29,616 nucleotides of DNA from Dehalococcoidia bacterium (GTDB lineage Bacteria > Chloroflexota > Dehalococcoidia > Dehalococcoidales > Fen-1064), in the NCBI GenBank assembly GCA_030691775.1, contig JAUYDN010000006.1, forward strand, positions 1 to 29,616, in the 5' to 3' direction. A model generated the notes under the pieces. The model worked only from the letters and a program-made list of their open reading frames with translations, had not been told where the DNA came from and searched no databases. Below are positions 1 to 7,496 of this stretch, one piece after another; within the stretch, counting starts at the first letter, position 1, and each line of letters opens with the position of its first letter. The position numbers and the translations under genes are program-made.

Positions 1-334
1 CCTGCTCAAAGAGCACAACGCACAGTTCCCTGTGTTCTGCTGTCGATACCACCTTCCCCCGGATGTAAAGGCGCAGTTTTTCCAGTGGGGAGAGGTCAGA
101 CTTTTCTATTTTCCGTGAGTCCTCGAGGGCCGTTTCCAGAACAGTATCACATATCTCTTTGAGGATGGCTTCCTTATTCTTTACATGATAGTAAAGAGAC
201 GCCCTGGTGACATCAAGCTGCTTGGCAACATCTTCGAGTCTAGCACCGTAGTATCCTCTATCCGCAAAAATCCGCGCTGCGATTTCTGTTATCTGCGCTC
301 GGCGACTCGGAGGTACGCCGGGATTCGAGTTCAT
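1..334 (-). CDS. TetR/AcrR-family transcriptional regulator (5' part; C-terminus beyond window)
   Basis: The reverse strand encodes an N-terminal TetR DNA-binding domain. ITEIAARIFADRGYYG is followed by the recognition region LEDVAKQLDVTRASLYYHV and the KNKEAILKEI helix, which is the family hallmark. About 110 residues are visible; the ligand-binding domain runs off the left edge, so the effector cannot be inferred. The ATG at 334 is chosen because GGAG lies just upstream, though the frame stays open further up with GTG/TTG alternatives. Similar TetR proteins often control fatty-acid or efflux genes, but nothing here shows the target. It is transcribed away from the ribbon-helix-helix gene at 527, and the spacer holds an imperfect palindrome that could be its operator. 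Confidence 0.85.
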   Translation of the reverse strand, partial: MNSNPGVPPSRRAQITEIAARIFADRGYYGARLEDVAKQLDVTRASLYYHVKNKEAILKEICDTVLETALEDSRKIEKSDLSPLEKLRLYIRGKVVSTAEHRELCVVLFEQ

Positions 335-373
335 TACTCCGCTACCATGATTAACCGAAGCTTTCTTCAACAC

Positions 374-394
374 GTTAACATTGTAACATGTCAA
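374..394. promoter_or_regulatory. Possible TetR operator / promoter region
   Basis: The spacer upstream of the TetR gene contains the imperfect palindrome GTTAACATTGTAAC (374-387) next to a reverse-strand TTGACA (389-394). TetR repressors usually bind palindromes in their own promoter. No good -10 box sits at the right distance, so this is only a candidate. Confidence 0.25.
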
Positions 395-526
395 TATTCA
401 CTATACAACTTGGCGGATGGGCCCATAATCCGTAGATACCTAATAGAAAACAAGGCTAACCAGATTCGCAGTGTTCATCACCTTCCAGCTGTTGAACACT
501 GTAATACTCTGTAATACCATGTCCTC

Positions 527-718
527 ATGGCAAAAGTAGTATTGACATTCAAATTGGAAGAGGGGATTTACTCAAAGCTGAGAGAGATAGCTGAGAGGGA
601 AGGCAGAGGGGTTTCTGAAATCTTGAAGGAGTCTTTGACTGACTGGCTGCAGGCGGCACAACCTATATCCTGGAAAAGCTGGATGGGATTTGGGCAATTA
701 CCGGAAGGACGGGAGTAA
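527..718 (+). CDS. Ribbon-helix-helix (CopG/Arc-like) small DNA-binding protein
   Basis: This 63-aa protein opens with a beta-strand of alternating hydrophobics (KVVLTFKLEEG). Two amphipathic helices follow (YSKLREIAEREGRGVSEIL and KESLTDWLQ), the pattern of ribbon-helix-helix repressors and antitoxins. The loop GRGVSEILKESL matches the turn and second helix of the fold. No toxin gene follows: the 266 bases to the next gene hold no convincing ORF, so it may be an orphan antitoxin or a small repressor. No clear Shine-Dalgarno precedes the ATG. The nearby upstream ATG at 519 runs into a stop after six codons, so 527 is the usable start. It lies at the presumed left side of the integrative element. 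Confidence 0.55.
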   Translation: MAKVVLTFKLEEGIYSKLREIAEREGRGVSEILKESLTDWLQAAQPISWKSWMGFGQLPEGRE

Positions 719-984
719 GCTGGATTAGTTGAATAGCGGTGGTGCGATGTCCTTCAGGAACCGGGTCACACAATCGTCCATTTTGTGACCTGCATCGGAT
801 TCAGGTGCTCTACCCACTATCTACCAAGTAGGGCACTATGCTCAGAGTGTCTTCTATGTATCGAAGCGAGCGTGATAAAACAATAGCGTGTCAATCCGGA
901 GATGATTATTATCCAAGAGCCGCATTAAAAGGAAGCGTAAGAAAGAGCGCTCGGTAAACTACGTTTCCTATTCAGAATTATTGG

Positions 985-1173
985 TTAATGCCGCTTTATC
1001 CATTCAACCAGGTCTTCTTTCAAGAATACCCGTTTCTTACCAATCTTATGTGATTGTAGTCCATCCTTCATCAGTCTATAAAGAGTCTGGTGACTGATAC
1101 CGAGGAACTCCTGGGCTTCTAAAAAAGTATAGAATATCCTCTCCAGCTTCTGTGGTTTATCCTGGTTATCCAC
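985..1173 (-). CDS. Excisionase-like helix-turn-helix protein (HTH_17 / MerR-type)
   Basis: This 62-aa protein has the compact fold of DNA-binding excisionase-family proteins: FLEAQEFLGISHQTLYRLMK (entry helix, turn and recognition helix), the wing GLQSHKIGKKRVFLKED, and the closing helix LVEWIKRH. Members act as recombination directionality factors of integrative elements or as small repressors. Its presence in the same block as a large serine recombinase (5201-7087) supports an element-associated role, though recombination control is inferred and not shown. It is divergent from the unknown gene at 1305, with about 130 bases between them. Confidence 0.7.
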   Translation of the reverse strand: MDNQDKPQKLERIFYTFLEAQEFLGISHQTLYRLMKDGLQSHKIGKKRVFLKEDLVEWIKRH

Positions 1174-1304
1174 TCTACCTCTCCATAGTCGTATTCTGAG
1201 TCAATGGTAGAGTGTTAACTATAATTAGGCACATATAGACAATAGTAGATGATAATAGTATAATCTCCCTGGCAGGAACTATGTTCTGTAATAGGAGGGT
1301 AAAC

Positions 1305-1904
1305 ATGCTTGGTAAACTCACTGAACTCATCAAGGTTATGAACTTCGAATCGACGGCTTTTACTGTATTCAATCGGCTGGTTCTGGAGAAGGGACCGGGA
1401 TTATTCGTACTTTGGGGGGGTAACCCGGGAGATGTGAAGAAAGCGAATAAAAGCTATTTCTTGGATATGGTCGAGACTTTTGAACAGGGTATGGCTCCGA
1501 CGGCGGCAAATATCTTGCCGGATCAGTTGCAGGAGTTGCTGCAACAACTCGACCCTAGTCACTATCAGTGCGTGAGAGTCATCGAAGACTATCTTCTACC
1601 CGCTAACGGAGACGTCTATGCAACACCCCTGTCGATTGCCATACCGCTGGCTATTGCCGGAGCAGCACATCGAAGAGGACTCGAGGACGGGCGTAACCTT
1701 GTGATTTTGTGCGATGATATTCAAGAATTTATGAAATACAACCTGCGAGCCAACGAGCAGTATCTACACGACTTGTCATTGTGGCTTGACCGCCAAACAA
1801 TCGTGACCTTCATCGGCGCATCCCAGCTCACTTGGAATGCCAAAGCTGTTCTGGACCAGGACCATTTTAAAGGAAGTCATGCTCTAGCATTGGGGTGGGA
1901 TTGA
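1305..1904 (+). CDS. Protein of unknown function, upstream of a DUSP-like phosphatase
   Basis: This 199-aa soluble protein matches no family I recognise. The ATG at 1305 is preferred over the in-frame ATG at 1281 because AGGAGGG (1293-1299) sits six bases before it. The sequence alternates hydrophobic strands and helices (GLFVLWGGNPGDV near residue 40, NLVILCDDIQEFM and TIVTFIGASQ in the last third), which suggests an alpha/beta fold. The FVLWGGN and VILCDD strands could end in a ligand pocket, but no Walker or catalytic signature is present. There is no signal peptide or membrane segment. It ends 28 bases before the phosphatase gene on the same strand, so the two probably form an operon and may act together. 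Confidence 0.7.
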   Translation: MLGKLTELIKVMNFESTAFTVFNRLVLEKGPGLFVLWGGNPGDVKKANKSYFLDMVETFEQGMAPTAANILPDQLQELLQQLDPSHYQCVRVIEDYLLPANGDVYATPLSIAIPLAIAGAAHRRGLEDGRNLVILCDDIQEFMKYNLRANEQYLHDLSLWLDRQTIVTFIGASQLTWNAKAVLDQDHFKGSHALALGWD

Positions 1905-1932
1905 TTCTCGTATCACCAATGGGGGATTTCTC

Positions 1933-2394
1933 ATGAATCGCTTAAATTTCAGCTGGCTGATATCTGGTGAAGTGGCAGGACACAGCGCGCCGTTATCCGC
2001 AGAAGATCTTCTCTATCTGAAGCAGAGGGGCATAAAAGCTCTGGTACGTATGGCGGTACTTAGTAAGACACGGGTTACAGGCATTCAGGTAGTAGAACTG
2101 GGATTTACCGATTATCACGAGCCGGTACCTGACTACGAGGCTCCGGGTAAGGAACAAATCGATAGGGTAGTCAGGTTTATCAAGGCATCTGTCGCTGATG
2201 GACAGCCGGTGGGTGTTTCGTGCGGTGCCGGTCTCGGTAGAACCGGGACGATACTGGCGTGCTATCTTGTCAGTCTGGGTCACTCATCCCCCGGTGCCAT
2301 CGACGAAGTTCGGGCGAAAAGACCGGGTTCGATTGAAACAAATGCCCAGGAAGAAGCCGTAAAAATCTATGGGTATCAGGCCGGTAAATCATAA
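1933..2394 (+). CDS. Dual-specificity protein phosphatase, DUSP23 (VHZ)-like
   Basis: This 153-aa cysteine-based phosphatase probably removes phosphate from phosphotyrosine or phosphoserine/threonine proteins in the cytoplasm. The P-loop is CGAGLGRTG: nucleophile Cys97 and Arg103 form CX5R. Asp60 (in GFTDYHEP) is the likely general acid. From memory, NFSWLISGEVAG at the N-terminus, RTGTILACYLV after the P-loop and RPGSIET near the end closely match small atypical DUSPs of the DUSP23 type. Oddly, the residue before the catalytic Cys is Ser96, not the usual His of HCX5R, which should affect the thiol environment. GGGGGA precedes the ATG. It follows the unknown gene at 1305-1904 and no kinase is visible, so its substrate is unknown. 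Confidence 0.85.
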   Translation: MNRLNFSWLISGEVAGHSAPLSAEDLLYLKQRGIKALVRMAVLSKTRVTGIQVVELGFTDYHEPVPDYEAPGKEQIDRVVRFIKASVADGQPVGVSCGAGLGRTGTILACYLVSLGHSSPGAIDEVRAKRPGSIETNAQEEAVKIYGYQAGKS

Positions 2395-2511
2395 AACTCT
2401 TCGTCCCGGATAGGGTTCCATTGACCGAGTCACTCTACATATAGACTGTCCGAAGTCAGGATGCAAGATGCTGGTATCCACACAGATGCTATTGGTGTTA
2501 CCTACTTGTTC

Positions 2512-4167
2512 CTATTTGTTACCCTTGGCATTACTTCCCGGTTTCCCGGTCGTATCGGATTCGGATGGAATCTTGGCAGAAGGTGGTTTGATTTGGACCA
2601 CCGTTGAGTATGTTATGCTCTTGGGTTCGGTAAGGGCGAGCATCGCCTTGAGAATACCAACCTCATCTTTATCCACGATAATCCCATAACTAACGCCACA
2701 AATGGGGCAATGATAGCCAATCGCATCAGCGGGTTTATCCACTGAGAATTGCGCGTCGCAGGGTTTGCATTTCAGCACTTTCAGTGTCCCACCGGTTAGT
2801 TTCTCGAATATGTAGGCACGTATAAAGTCTGGGCTATATGTTCCCTGTTTCACTTCCTCCAACAGTTGGGGCATGACGGCGATAAACGGCTTTAATTTTT
2901 CCAATGAGGCCGACTGTATATAGCCTTCTAGGGCTTCTAATACAGCCCGATGCTGTCTCTTATCATTAGCCTGGGTTTCAAGTTTGGCAAGTTCGGCAGC
3001 AATGGCGTCCCGTTTCGTTTCAAGAAGAGTCAGGTCGGCAACCTTCTGCTGTTTTGACTCAACCTCCTGTGTAAGGGTCTGGACTTCTGCCTGTTTCTGG
3101 GGGATGGTGATATTGAGAGTTTTCAATTCATCTGAGCGTGATTTGTAATCGGCCTCAAGGTTCTTGACCAGTTTAAACATATGATCGTACCGGGCATAAA
3201 TCGTTGCCACCGAACCTTCCAGTTCATTTTTCTGCGATTGGAGATGCGTGATATCTGTCTGTATTGCCCCTTTGAGTTTTGCCTTCTCATTGAGGTCCTT
3301 TACCTCGTTGGCTAGCGATTGCTTTTCCTGCTTCAGTGCGACAATGGTCCCGTCTAGACTGCCATATTCGGTGAGTTTCTTAAAAAGGTTTTTGCCACCA
3401 TCCGCGGCAGTAGGCACCTTCGCCGCATTCAATATCTGCACAAACATAGCGATGGGGATATTTGCCTTGTTGAACAGGTTCTGCCGCTGCAGATACGAGT
3501 CAAGTTCCTCATCTGTGACACCCGCTTTCTTCAACGCTATGGCCAGATTCTCTACCTTCTCCAGCCTCATATAATCCAATCCCGCTTTATGCAGTTTCTG
3601 TTGCAGTTCCTTCTCCGCACCTGCTTGTTGCTGCTGTATTGCTGCCAGCGTTTGTTTTGTCTGGCCGACTTTCTCCTGCGTCGCCGACAGTTCTTTTTTC
3701 CACTGTTGGAGTTGGGTCTGGCAGGTGGCCGCGTGCGCCACAATTTCCTTGCATGACAGGCCGGAACTCTCCTCGATCTTGTGGAGTTCCATGGCGGCCG
3801 GAAGAAAACCCTCGTCATGCATCTTGAGACAAGTGACCACTACGTCTTTGTACCCGTCAGGTGGCACACCGCATTGTTCGAATACCACCGCCGCTTTGTG
3901 TCCCACCTTCGCGTCTTCCGCGGTGAGGTGTGACTTCTTTAACTCTGCGCCGAGACTATGCAGCTCTTGAACTACATCCATTATTTCGCACTCCTTTGCG
4001 GCGGCTTCAAGTCCTTCTTCGTCCACCATTACGGTGAACTCATTGACGTAAAGTGATACCGTCGCCTGGTTAACTTTGATTTTTCCCGCAATGGCTACTT
4101 GAGTAAATCCCTGGAAGTACAGCCGCAGCAACCGCGCAACTTTTGGTGATGAAAGTTTAATAGTCAA
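2512..4167 (-). CDS. HTH / long coiled-coil / zinc-ribbon protein of unknown function
   Basis: This 551-aa protein has three parts. Residues about 5-40 form a helix-turn-helix of the sigma-region-4 or Xre kind (YFQGFTQVAIAGKIKVNQA, TVSLYVNEF). A helical middle with two long coiled-coil stretches (about 150-210 and 275-410, rich in Q, E, K and L) follows. Near residue 465 comes a zinc ribbon CKPC-x16-CPIC, then a low-complexity Pro/Ser/Lys tail. The start is TTG at 4167 behind a weak AAAAGAG. No enzymatic motif is visible. The gene is transcribed away from a 9-bp iteron array, so binding to that array is a natural guess. It could be a replication or partition factor, a regulator or a structural DNA-binding protein of the element. 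Confidence 0.75.
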   Translation of the reverse strand: MTIKLSSPKVARLLRLYFQGFTQVAIAGKIKVNQATVSLYVNEFTVMVDEEGLEAAAKECEIMDVVQELHSLGAELKKSHLTAEDAKVGHKAAVVFEQCGVPPDGYKDVVVTCLKMHDEGFLPAAMELHKIEESSGLSCKEIVAHAATCQTQLQQWKKELSATQEKVGQTKQTLAAIQQQQAGAEKELQQKLHKAGLDYMRLEKVENLAIALKKAGVTDEELDSYLQRQNLFNKANIPIAMFVQILNAAKVPTAADGGKNLFKKLTEYGSLDGTIVALKQEKQSLANEVKDLNEKAKLKGAIQTDITHLQSQKNELEGSVATIYARYDHMFKLVKNLEADYKSRSDELKTLNITIPQKQAEVQTLTQEVESKQQKVADLTLLETKRDAIAAELAKLETQANDKRQHRAVLEALEGYIQSASLEKLKPFIAVMPQLLEEVKQGTYSPDFIRAYIFEKLTGGTLKVLKCKPCDAQFSVDKPADAIGYHCPICGVSYGIIVDKDEVGILKAMLALTEPKSITYSTVVQIKPPSAKIPSESDTTGKPGSNAKGNK

Positions 4168-4254
4168 CGTTTTTCTCTTTTGTGGTGATAAATTTTACTA
4201 CACGGTAAGTACTTGATTTAGCTTCGCTAGTGAACTAACCGATACACTAACACT

Positions 4255-4336
4255 TCATAAATTTCATAATACTCATAACACTCATAATACTCATAATACT
4301 CATTTAGTATCTCATAGGTTTCATAATTCTTTTCAT
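4255..4336. repeat. Iteron-like array of nine TCAT(AA) repeats
   Basis: TCAT begins at 4255, 4264, 4273, 4282, 4291, 4300, 4312, 4321 and 4333, spaced by 9 bp with two 12-bp steps. The best copies read TCATAATAC or TCATAACAC. The tract is AT-rich, lies between divergent genes, and its frames are broken by stops, so it is not coding. Such arrays are typical binding sites for replication initiators, partition proteins or cooperative repressors. Which one binds here is unknown. Confidence 0.7.
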
Positions 4337-4419
4337 TTAACAATCCCCGATAAGGCTTGCAAGCCTTTAAGTTTGGAGTGATGTGATATTTCATCCATTA
4401 AATGTTAACGTGGACACCT

Positions 4420-4450
4420 GTCAACACTAGCTTATAGCACTAGTGTTGAC
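4420..4450. promoter_or_regulatory. 11-bp perfect inverted repeat, candidate operator of divergent promoters
   Basis: The arms GTCAACACTAG (4420-4430) and CTAGTGTTGAC (4440-4450) are exact inverted repeats around a 9-base spacer. Each arm carries a TTGAC -35-like core pointing outwards (TTGACA on the reverse strand, TTGACT on the forward strand). A bound dimer would therefore cover both divergent promoters. No strong -10 box is seen at 17 bases on either side. The site lies about 70 bases upstream of the GTG of the winged-helix-like gene. Confidence 0.5.
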
Positions 4451-4516
4451 TCTTACAACTAGGTATGATACGCTGGCATGAGGATATTGTCAAATGCAAA
4501 ACGGAGGTCATGTAGA

Positions 4517-4981
4517 GTGAAGGAGATACCTTTCAGCGTGCCCGTTTCGGGAATTATACGACTCGGGGATAATAACACCATCACCATTATCGTCAACCGG
4601 ACTTCAACCAATGTCCAACTGGAAATGGGAACCGAGTCTCCGGAGCGTACGGTATTTGAACCCGGAACAAATATGTTTGATATCCTTTTGGAGTCTGCCC
4701 GTGAATTCTTGCGGAGAAAGACTTATAACCGTTTCACAGTCGGTCAGCTCTTTGCGATTGCCCGCGAGAGTTATCCCGGTCTGAACAAGCGCAGTTTCAT
4801 GGCCCGGCTTACCGGAGCCACGCCGAATCATCCGAGTTATAAACATCACGTGTCGCACCGTGACTACTTCTCTCGTATCGCCCCGGGTATTTTCTCGTTG
4901 GAAAATCAATACTTGCCGAAGAGTTCTCTAATCGATGTCGATTCATCCGATCTTGGATCATTGAGGCCAAATATTCGTTGA
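4517..4981 (+). CDS. Small protein with a winged-helix-like C-terminal domain
   Basis: This 154-aa protein is assigned to GTG 4517 because GGAGGT (4503-4508) precedes it at good spacing. An in-frame ATG at 4478 has no ribosome site. The N-terminal third is strand-rich (IIRLGDNNTITIIVN). The C-terminal part contains FTVGQLFAIARESYPGLNKR, then SFMARLTGATPNH and DYFSRIAPGIFSLE. This order of helix, helix and Phe/Tyr-Ser-Leu wing resembles HARE-type or restriction-associated winged-helix domains, which is a weak structural impression. It lies upstream of the small gene at 5014 and the recombinase, on the same strand, behind the iteron and inverted-repeat control region. A DNA-binding regulatory role for the element is inferred. 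Confidence 0.6.
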   Translation: MKEIPFSVPVSGIIRLGDNNTITIIVNRTSTNVQLEMGTESPERTVFEPGTNMFDILLESAREFLRRKTYNRFTVGQLFAIARESYPGLNKRSFMARLTGATPNHPSYKHHVSHRDYFSRIAPGIFSLENQYLPKSSLIDVDSSDLGSLRPNIR

Positions 4982-5013
4982 GGACGAGATACAGCGAAAG
5001 AAAGGAGTACGAT

Positions 5014-5232
5014 ATGACAAAAAAGGAAGACCGGCTCACAGACAAGGAGTTGGAGAAAATTCTCAGGAAATCGTTTCGTGGAATCGGGAAGATATTCAAC
5101 GAAGAGCCGCACCTGATATTTATCAGCGATGGGGACGGAGACAATTCAAACAGCACGATAAGTGAAATCACGGCGTGGCTGTTCCATAGGAGGCAGGACA
5201 ATGGCGGTGAAAGAAACGGAAACAGTAACTGA
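5014..5232 (+). CDS. Small acidic protein of unknown function overlapping the recombinase start
   Basis: This 72-aa protein is charged, with a helical N-terminus (LTDKELEKILRKSFRGIG) and an Asp/Asn/Ser-rich middle. The ATG at 5014 has AAAGGAG (5001-5007) seven bases upstream; the open frame continues back to 4978 without a better start. It begins 32 bases after the preceding gene and its last 32 bases overlap the first codons of the recombinase in another frame, so the two are likely translationally coupled. I recognise no family. Small proteins in this position sometimes act as recombination directionality or regulatory factors, but that is a guess from position only. Confidence 0.55.
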   Translation: MTKKEDRLTDKELEKILRKSFRGIGKIFNEEPHLIFISDGDGDNSNSTISEITAWLFHRRQDNGGERNGNSN

Positions 5233-7087
5233 AGAAGAGTTGAATCAATACATTGCTGCAGCTGCGAAAGCCGCCTCCTATGAGAAAGGGTTCGGGATAA
5301 CAGGTTGCGACCTCTCCATGCCCATATGGTGGGCGGGATACTGCCGGCAGAGCCTTGACCAGCAGTCTCACAACAACCGCCTGCCTGAATACCTGCTCAC
5401 CTTGGCGCGGATGGCCAAAGAACAGGGGGTGGCCATACCCAGGGAATACATACTTTACGACCATGTCAGTGGAGAACACCTCGACCGGCCGAGAATGCAG
5501 TTCCTGCGGCATGAATTAGTGGACAAGAAGAAGGTGCTGGGTATTTTCTTTGCCGACCTGCGTTGTCTTTCCCGAGAGCCAGCCCCCCAGCAGGTTTTTG
5601 AGCGTGAAGCGGAGATTCGGGGTGTCAAGTTGATGTTTGACGATGCGCCCAGTGGCATGGACGTTGGCAGCCAGTTCGCCCGCTCAGCCATCACCTTCAG
5701 CAACAAGCTCATGCGGCTGGCGACGCACGGCAATGCCCGGGCAGGTAATATCGGCCGCGTGCTGAAAGGCTCGGTGCCCGCGTGCAAGGCGGCTTATGGG
5801 TATCGTTATTGCCGGGACGCGGAACTGACATCCGCCGGTAAAGTACACATTAAGAAAGCGTGGTGGGAAATCGACCGGATGAGTGATGATATTACTTCTG
5901 CGAAGGACAGCCCGGCGTGGATTGTGCAGCAGGTTTTCCATTGGATTGGTGAAGAGGGTCTGACGGCATGGCGGGTAGCCAGGAAACTCAATGAGATGGA
6001 AGTACACTCACCTCGTGGAGAGAAATGGGGTCCGAATAGCGTCTGCAAACTGGTGAGAAGGGCATGCTATACCGGTAAAAACGCTTACAACTCCAAATCC
6101 ATGGTACCGAATCCCGCCAGGCCGCTGGGTGATGTCACCGGGCAGGTGAAGAGGACTATCCTCAGGGAAAAACCGAAGGAGGAATGGGTCTTTTTCAATG
6201 TTCCCCAGATTGTTCCTGATGAACTCTGGCAGAAAGCTAATACCGCTTTGACGGTAAGGGGTAGGGGACGTGGTAAAGAGGGACAGGCGATACAGGCACT
6301 GCTACGTAGCCGCATCTTCTGTCCCCGTTGCGGACTCCCTATGGTAGTGAGACGTGATGGTCATGACCGGAAGGTTTATTATCACTGTGTCCGTCGCTAC
6401 CGGGTTTGGGATGGTAATGCCTGTGATTTCCGCAAGTTTATCTCGGCCAGATGGGACGATGTTGTCTGGGACTGTGTTTACGCTCTCCTGAATGACCCTT
6501 CCTGGTTAGAGGAACAACTTACAGCAGAGAAAGACCACCGCGACGTGGCTACCAAACTGATTGATGCCGAACAAAAGAAAATCTCTCAACTCCAAGCGAA
6601 GATAACCAAGGTGCAAACAGGTTACGAAGAAGGAATCTATAGTGCTGAAGAAGCAAGGAACCGTATAAACGTCTGTCACCACGTTGTTACCCTCGCTCAG
6701 GCGGAGATCACTAGACTGGAGCACCAAGCCGGTAGCCCGACAACAAGTTCTGTTATCGGCGATTTCAAACGCGAACTCGATTCGTTAAGAAAAGCTAATC
6801 TCGATGAGGCGAGTTTTGAGGATCGGCTGCAATTACTACGCCTGCTAAATATCAGGGTATATCCTTCAGAGGATTTGAAGACCGTACGCATCAAAACTGG
6901 CCTCGATGTAGATTCTAACTACACAGAGGCAGGGGGTTCTCAAGACCACTGTGGGAAAGTCATCTTTGAGCCACCAAAGGGGACGATACCTAGAACCCGC
7001 CGGAAGTCTAAAGATTGGTCGGGAAGAGTCTTTTCAATAACCTTCTCGTGGCCTTTTCAAAAATGCAGGTCAACGGAAAAGCAATGA
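5201..7087 (+). CDS. Large serine recombinase (site-specific integrase/resolvase family)
   Basis: This 628-aa enzyme should catalyse integration or excision of the element through a 5'-phosphoserine intermediate. The catalytic resolvase domain starts after an unusual extension of about 45 residues. YCRQSLDQQS supplies the nucleophile Ser51 and the nearby Arg49. The recombinase domain follows (IVQQVFHWIGEEGLTAWRVA to RRACYTGKNAYNS). Then come a zinc ribbon (CPRCGLPMVVRR, YYHC, ACDF) and a coiled coil (AEQKKISQLQAKITKV and on), the usual order for large serine integrases. ATG 5201 is chosen because AGGAGG (5188-5193) sits seven bases upstream; an in-frame GTG at 5162 lacks such a site. The gene is last in the block, which is normal beside an attachment site. 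Confidence 0.93.
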   Translation: MAVKETETVTEEELNQYIAAAAKAASYEKGFGITGCDLSMPIWWAGYCRQSLDQQSHNNRLPEYLLTLARMAKEQGVAIPREYILYDHVSGEHLDRPRMQFLRHELVDKKKVLGIFFADLRCLSREPAPQQVFEREAEIRGVKLMFDDAPSGMDVGSQFARSAITFSNKLMRLATHGNARAGNIGRVLKGSVPACKAAYGYRYCRDAELTSAGKVHIKKAWWEIDRMSDDITSAKDSPAWIVQQVFHWIGEEGLTAWRVARKLNEMEVHSPRGEKWGPNSVCKLVRRACYTGKNAYNSKSMVPNPARPLGDVTGQVKRTILREKPKEEWVFFNVPQIVPDELWQKANTALTVRGRGRGKEGQAIQALLRSRIFCPRCGLPMVVRRDGHDRKVYYHCVRRYRVWDGNACDFRKFISARWDDVVWDCVYALLNDPSWLEEQLTAEKDHRDVATKLIDAEQKKISQLQAKITKVQTGYEEGIYSAEEARNRINVCHHVVTLAQAEITRLEHQAGSPTTSSVIGDFKRELDSLRKANLDEASFEDRLQLLRLLNIRVYPSEDLKTVRIKTGLDVDSNYTEAGGSQDHCGKVIFEPPKGTIPRTRRKSKDWSGRVFSITFSWPFQKCRSTEKQ

Positions 7088-7115
7088 TTAATTTATGTCC
7101 AAATATAGTATTGTA

Positions 7116-7176
7116 AAATCATGGTTGGGGTTATAATCTCCAACAAATTGAAGTATTACTTCACCAACCATGATTT
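7116..7176. other. 13-bp inverted repeat after the recombinase: candidate att site or terminator
   Basis: The arms AAATCATGGTTGG (7116-7128) and CCAACCATGATTT (7164-7176) are exact inverted repeats around 35 bases, 28 bases after the recombinase stop. Attachment sites of large serine recombinases are about 40-60 bp imperfect inverted repeats next to the integrase gene, so size and place fit. The site also lies between convergent genes and could be a weak bidirectional terminator, although the loop is long and no T-run follows. Confidence 0.4.
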
Positions 7177-7199
7177 AATAGAAAGGTCTACAATAGACT

Positions 7200-7496
7200 T
7201 TACCCTTTCAAGACTCTTTTTAAAACTCCTTTAGGATCACTGACCAGTAGCACCACTACCCAAACAAATAGGCCAAAAATAATTACAGAGAGTCCAAGCA
7301 ACGTTGCATCCAGATTTATTTCAAAAAACTCTCCACCCTCTATTAAATATGCCATCAAGTGGTCAACGAACCACATGAGTGTTGCTCCCCAAAAGATCAA
7401 ACTTAATAAGCTCAACTTATATTTGTCTTCTGGAGCCTTTACATACCATATCACTGTTGTTATTATCGCTGCTAGCCCGGTCATTATGAGCCACAT
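7200..7496 (-). CDS. Small integral membrane protein, second gene of a Fur/Nur-linked pair
   Basis: This 98-aa protein has about three membrane helices: near residues 2-18, 28-50 (SLLSLIFWGATLMWFVDHLM) and 67-87. Between the second and third lies a polar, acidic loop with Glu and Asp (EGGEFFEINLD) and a His (VDHLMAY). Its ATG at 7496 overlaps the stop of the upstream membrane gene by one base (TAATG), and GGAGG precedes it, so the two are translationally coupled and probably form one complex. I do not recognise the family. The conserved-looking His, Asp and Glu and the metal-regulator context make a metal-related membrane function a reasonable but unproven guess. Confidence 0.75.
   Translation of the reverse strand: MWLIMTGLAAIITTVIWYVKAPEDKYKLSLLSLIFWGATLMWFVDHLMAYLIEGGEFFEINLDATLLGLSVIIFGLFVWVVVLLVSDPKGVLKRVLKG

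Noticed and set aside
719..984. Reverse strand carries GGTAGAGCACCTG-like sequence recalling a tRNA D and anticodon region, and a GGTCACA/TGTGACC inverted repeat (764-790)
   Set aside because: No complete cloverleaf can be drawn and no ORF is convincing, so I leave the 266-base spacer unassigned.
4255..4336. The TCAT array could be read as ATG-rich coding repeats on the reverse strand, since all spacings are multiples of three
   Set aside because: An in-frame TAA interrupts the array and TAG closes it, and there is no ribosome site. A DNA-level iteron is the better reading.
4255..4336. CRISPR array
   Set aside because: The repeats are only 9 bp with no unique spacers and no cas genes are present.
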